A DNA stretch of 64,000 nt from the NCBI GenBank assembly GCA_029204225.1, contig CM055106.1:34258361-34322360 (forward strand). The letters run 5' to 3'. The translations under genes and the position numbers were made by a program. Below are positions 59,345-64,000 of this stretch, in pieces. Origin of the DNA: Diphasiastrum complanatum. Taxonomy: Eukaryota > Streptophyta > Lycopodiopsida > Lycopodiales > Lycopodiaceae. The notes beneath the pieces are model-generated. The model saw only the letters and a list, made by a program, of their open reading frames with translations. It did not search any database and was not told where the DNA came from. Each line of letters starts with the position of its first letter. The stretch's first letter is position 1.

Positions 59345-62300
59345 CTCTAACACATTATTTTTTTCTCGAAGAAAACTAACCATAGATTAAGGACTCTTTA
59401 CAAATTACATTAAAGCGACAGAACTTAAAGAGACATTAGCTTCTCAGCCTCTTTATCATTCCCAAATTCTCTACTATTCCTATCTAACCAAATGTTTCAC
59501 AATGTTGTATTTCTAATACATTGCTAGTAGGAATTAATCATATCATCATCAAATGCGATATCATTCGGCAAAAGGTCTAAGTGGCTGAATCTCTTGAACC
59601 TGGCATGGAAACAAGCAATAGATAGGTTATTCACCAACTTCCAAAGAGGAGAATACATTGAAAAAACAAGTGAGTCACATCCTCATCAAATATTTTGCAT
59701 TTAGAGCAGGTATGTGACACATCCCCTCTATAATTGGCACGGACAAGAAGAAAGAGCTGCAGGATTCTCAAAGACAAAATTCTAAATTGACATGTTCTGA
59801 TTTTGTGGATTCGACGGAATCTAGATTTTCAAAGATGGGGGATCAGAAACATTCCACTTAGAGTTGTACCAAGAGAAAGTAAAATTTGGTTCTTTGGAAG
59901 ACAGAGGAGTAATTTTGCCAACCTTGTCAAGGGCCTTAAAAAGCCAGTTATTGCCACAATCAGAGGGGGTAGAAGTAGACAAAAGGCCAAGGTCACTATG
60001 AGAGAAGGCATAGGAGAGAAAGTTGTTTTCTTGGGTGGAAAGGCCTAACTCTGTCTCGAGACGAGAGAGGCTGGAAGAGTACATCAAGTCCATGATATGA
60101 TTCTAAGTAACAAGTCCTTTACAAGTCAAACTACGGCAAAGTCTAGTTTCAATCAAAGCGAGGGGCTTAGAGTTGATTGTGATCGCTTTAGAGAACCAAA
60201 GAGATTCCAAAGGAGAGAAGGAAATGTCCAAAAATTAAGTTCTCACATAGCAAGGAAAACACCAAGGATGGATTTGAAAAAGGGGGGGGGGAATAGAAGG
60301 AGAGAGCGGGTGAATTCAAGAAAGTAAGAATGAAGATATTTCTATCCAAAGAAGAAAGAGATGGGAGAACAACCGTCATCATCAGAGTCCAAGGTTGGAG
60401 AAAGGAGAAATTGGAATGAATACGTCTAAAAAGAAGATTGAGAGATAAGGTTGAGGGATCCGTAAGTCCAAGACCCCCCAATTTTTTAGGGGCCATGCAA
60501 ATGTCCCAATTCAAGAAACTAGCCCTATTTTTTCAAAGGAATTTTCAAAAAATTTAGCAATAGAGAGGGCATAAGAAGGAGGAAGGAACCAAGTAAAGAG
60601 AATACAAGTAAAGTAAGAGGAAATAATATGCTTGAGAACAATGAGTCTGACAGTAAAGGAAAGGTCGAAAGAGTTCCAAAAAGAGATTTTTGAACTGATT
60701 CTGTTGATGATCCAGTTGAAACGGTCTTTGTTAGAGAGCGAAGCTCCCAACGAGAAACCAAGATATCTGAAGACAGTACCATGAGACAAAACGTTAAGAC
60801 TCAGACCTTGACGCCAATTTGGAGGAGCATCATGAGAGAGAGCATGATGTCATATTTCTGATAGTTAATCAAAGAGTCAGAGAAATCACAGAAGTGAGCA
60901 AGCTCAGAGAGAAAAAGGGTAGTGGAGAGGTGGTGAAGCTCTGTGATACAAGCCAAATCATCAACAAATAGTTGGGATCACTGAGTGGAATATCGTGGAG
61001 AATGAAAGGACAAAAGGAAATGGAGGAGTTGAGCTTTTTAAGGTGGAAAATAAGAGGTTCAGTAGCAATTACAAAGAGAAGAGGGCCCAGAGAGGGCAGC
61101 CTTGTCTGATTCCACATGAAACAAGAAAGAGGGAGAAAGAACACCCTGAAAAAGGATGGAAGAGGAGGCCGAAGCAAAAAGAGCACTAATAATATTAATA
61201 TTGTAGACAAGTAAGCCAAAAGAGGAGTAGCAAGTATGTAGGTAGTTCCAGCTAATGCGGTCGAAGGTTTTGTTATAATTGATTTTCAACAGGAGCGCTA
61301 GGTAGTTGAACCAAACGGAGGCATCAATGGCTGACCAAACGTTCAGAATGTTGTCAAAAGGGAACATGCCTTGGACAAAAGCAGTCTGATTTTTGGAGAG
61401 CTATGAGGGGAGAAGGGACGCAATCCTCCTGGCTATGGCTTTTGCTATAATTAGTTACAAAGTGTTAAGCAAAGTGAGAGGCTGGTAGTCAAAAATAGAT
61501 GTAGGTGCCTCAACCTTGGGAATGAGTTTAATTAATCCCTGAGAAAATGAAGTGGAGAAAACACCTAAGAAAGAGCAACATTAGTAGCTAGGAGGAGTGA
61601 GGGACCAACCATGTGTCGAAAATCAGTGGGTTTGTGAGCGGAAGCTTGAGCGAGTGGACAGTAGGATCGGAAGCGCCACAGTTAGCAACAAAACGTTCAA
61701 AAATGAATGAATCAGAAATGCGCAATGGAACAACACCTGAGTGGAGACAAAAATGTATCTTCATTAATATCCACAAGGAATACAATCGCATGAAGTGAAA
61801 ACTTTAGCTGGCTATAGAGTGAGAACTTTGATCGTTGTGTGTGATAACACATGCAACATAACTATCTGAATGAATTGATAGAAACAATTATCAGATGTTT
61901 TAGATATCAGAAGATTATCAGAATCCTTGAAGAAGTTTTTTGATGAAGATACTTATCTTGATATACTCAAAATATCTACAACTACTTCTTCTACAGTTAT
62001 TACAACCGCCTCATAACTATGATTGTACGTACAACGTAGGCGGACTGTCAACGCGATATCGTTGGGTTGGATTTTAGACCCACAATATCGAATTTTACAA
62101 AGTATCAAAAAATATACAAAAGATCGATTTTTTAAAATTGGATCAAAAATATAGTCAGGGTTGGATTTTCTAAGGTCAGAAAAATCATATCTGATTCAAT
62201 CTGACCCAGGGTCGAAGACGTCCGGATAATTTAGTAAAGGGTTGAAAAAATCCGAACCGATCCAACCCGACTCAGGGTCAGAAAATCTCTGTTTATTAAG

Positions 62301-62800
62301 GCTTGACATTGGGTCAGAAAAATCCGATATTGAATTTTTCGATCTTCTGGAAAAAATTGAGCCTTCTGTTTTCTGGGTTTTGTAAAGTTTTCAGGATGCT
62401 CATTAATATGAGGCTAAGCATCAAATTCCAACACCGTGATTTACCAACCGTGATCCAATGAGCAAGAAAAAAAGTCAGAGGTGACACCATCGAGGCCTGG
62501 AGTTTTATCTCTACTGAGGCTTTGCGGGCAAGATGAAGTTCTTCTAAAGTAAGCAGAGAAGAGATGGAACTAGTGAAAGCGACAAAGAAAAGGAGCTGTA
62601 TTGGGGCAATTCCAATGTTGAAGTCTTGGGTTGAGAGATCGAGTTGAAAAACTGGGAGAAATGATTGAAGAAGGCAGTATTAATAGCGTTGGAATAAGGG
62701 AGGAGGATAACATTGATAACAAGGCTACAAGCGTCTTTCTTTCTTTGTTGGGTTTTGAGCTTCCTAAAGAAAAAGGTTGAAGGTAAATCAGCAAGAAGGA
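59345..62800 (-). pseudogene. plant L1-type LINE ORF2, decayed, antisense
   Basis: On the minus strand, from right to left: a pre-RT block near 62760-62460 with KTPGLDGVTSDFF, the RT start near 61540 (PKVEAPTSIFDYQPLTLLN), QTAFVQGMFPFDNILN at 61400-61350, motif A KINYNKTFDRISWNYL at 61290-61230, GVLSPSFLF-type motif B near 61140, then YLGFSLGASLSNKDRF at 60760 and MAPKKLGGLGLTDPSTLSLN at 60490. A zf-RVT-like HLFFQCIFSPLWK lies near 59680. Poly(A) appears as TTATTTTTTT near 59355. It is the ordinary plant L1 type and differs from the (CT)n LINEs. About 61800-62450 is interrupted by unrelated sequence. Confidence 0.82.
61800..62450. other. sequence interrupting the L1-type LINE
   Basis: AT-rich DNA in which GGGTTGGATTTT, GGGTCAGAAAAATCCGA and variants recur (62050-62340). 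No coding block is present. It is likely an inserted non-coding element. Boundaries and target duplication could not be fixed. Confidence 0.4.
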
Positions 62801-63283
62801 TTACAAAATCGAGTTTCTTGCATATGTAGATTGGATCTTTTGTAGATCAAGAACTCTATTTAGAGTTACAATCTTGATCAATTCCAATTTCTCACAATTC
62901 ATGTTGGATTTGGTCGATTTTTAAAGCATTGGAAAAGCCCAAGTGGTGGCTACAAGATTGCATATCAAGTTTTTGGCATTTGCATGTAGATTTTGAAATA
63001 ATCATTTTTTTGTGATTTTGTCAAACCCTAATTTTGATTGGATCTCCAGATTGTGAGGTTACTAAACTTCATTTGAGTGTGTTTCAATCTTAGGAAGTGG
63101 TAAGAGACATTGGATTGAGAATAGATCATAGGTTGATCAAGATTTCACTATTCTATATGTTGATTTGCTTGGAATAATGCTAGAAGAGAATTGAGTAGTT
63201 TCCTTTTGAAAACGTTTCTTGTTGTTCAAATGAATGCTTTGTGCATTGAAATAGGTTGAAAGAGGGGATCAGGTCATTGCTAC
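62801..63283 (+). other. possible leader or LTR of the right-hand copia
   Basis: AT-rich DNA with repeated GTAGATTGGATC / TGTAGATTTTG-like motifs. No primer site of the TGGTATCAGAGC type is visible, so the LTR cannot be defined. Confidence 0.35.
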
Positions 63284-64000
63284 ATGGCTACATCAAGTGG
63301 AGTCATGTTGGAAGCCAATGATAGGCTTACCTCAAGTAACTATTCATTGTGGAAAGTGAGGATGGAATCACTTCTTGAGATGAATGATGTTTTGGATATT
63401 ATTGTAGGTTTGGAGGAGAGACTAGCAACACATAGACTACCTTATACTAGATCTGCATCTAGATCTACAAAGGCTTTTCAAGGTGTACATTCAGATATTC
63501 ATGGAATTACTACAATTAGCAATAGTGGAGCTAAGATGTATGTAACTTTCATTGATGATTTTAGTAGATTTTGTTGGATCTATCTACTAAAGAGCAAAGT
63601 TGAAGTGTATGTTGTGTTTGTTAAGTTCAAGGGAAAACCAATTTTCCACAAGGATCAAGTGGTTAAGGAGTGACAATGGTGGTGAGTGCATATCAACCTA
63701 GTTCAAGGCGTTTTGTGATGAAGCATGGGATCTAGAGGGAGTATACAATACCAAGGACCCCACAACAAAATAGAGTGGCCGAGAGGAAGAATAGGACTTT
63801 ATGTGAAAGTGCCAAAGCCATGAGGTTAACTGCTAACCTTGATAAGCCATTTTGGGATCAAGCTTTGTTGTGTGCTAATTTCTTGTGCAATAGGTGGCCG
63901 AGTGCTATTTTGGATGGAAGGACACCTTTTGAGATGCTATTCAAGAGGAGGTCGAGTGTCAACTTTCTAAGAGCTTTTGGATGCACATGCTATGTCAACA
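63284..64000 (+). pseudogene. Ty1-copia gag-integrase fusion (copy D), runs off the window
   Basis: The ATG at 63284 opens a copia gag start (LTSSNYSLWKVRMESLLEMN). After about 45 codons it passes without a stop into the end of the pre-integrase and the integrase core (RSTKAFQGVHSDIHGI, YVTFIDDFSRFCWIYLLKSK). Most of gag and the protease are deleted. A frameshift at about 63655 leads to LRSDNGGECIST, then PQQNRVAERKNRTLCESAKA and LLCANFLCNRWPSAI in further frames. It continues past the right edge. Confidence 0.88.

Overview
This is nuclear DNA of a land plant with a large, transposon-rich genome. The evidence is GT-AG spliced exons of two conserved plant genes (trehalose-6-phosphate phosphatase and the gamma subunit of elongation factor 1B), Ty1-copia and Ty3-gypsy chromovirus retrotransposons with initiator-tRNA-Met-type primer binding sites, LINEs and hAT transposons. 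Introns of 5-17 kb filled with retroelements fit a fern, gymnosperm or another large plant genome. The sequence alone does not let me name the species. There are no operons, CRISPR arrays or other prokaryotic features.

The backbone of the left 48 kb is one host gene on the minus strand, a trehalose-6-phosphate phosphatase (TPP). Its start codon is at 47842. Eight exons can be placed (47842-47513, 40308-40168, 40047-39976, 23693-23571, 18527-18471, 18345-18244, 1390-1313, 682-613). All have canonical splice sites and compatible phases. The last exon or exons lie beyond the left edge. Almost everything between them is transposon.

Intron 6 (1391-18243) holds LINE pieces, a target-site-duplicated deleted chromovirus (3520-6402), a long LINE (about 6640-11299), another LINE ORF1 piece, a hAT element with an LTR fragment in its intron, a small TIR element and a copia 3' end. 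Intron 4 (18528-23570) holds a GC-rich, nearly intact hAT transposase gene and an LTR fragment. Intron 3 (23694-39975) holds a gypsy pol, a gypsy-copia-gypsy mosaic, a LINE ORF1 piece, a hAT fragment, a nearly full-length LINE (32677-37862) and low-complexity DNA. Intron 1 (40309-47512) holds a copia element with two LTRs and a 5-bp target duplication.

Right of the TPP start are a gypsy gag fragment (49.1-50.4 kb), mostly unrecognised DNA with two minisatellites (54.6-55.5 kb), a 1-kb block with seven CACGTG G-boxes (56.0-57.0 kb), fold-back repeats, three exons of an EF1B-gamma gene or gene fragment (58955-59331, plus) cut off by an L1-type LINE on the minus strand (59.35-62.8 kb), and a gag-integrase-fused copia element running off the right edge.

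The most interesting system is the LINE family seen at 2.7-3.4, 6.6-11.9, 31.1-31.9 and 32.6-37.9 kb. Its copies lie head to tail, separated by (CT)n microsatellites, which suggests insertion into (CT)n. Two diverged copies share a 30-nt 3' hairpin with covarying base pairs just before the (CT)n tail. ORF2 ends in a Cys/His motif followed by PCNA-box-like sequences. Most nonsense codons across the dead elements look like CAG-to-TAG or CGA-to-TGA changes, as expected from decay of methylated cytosines.
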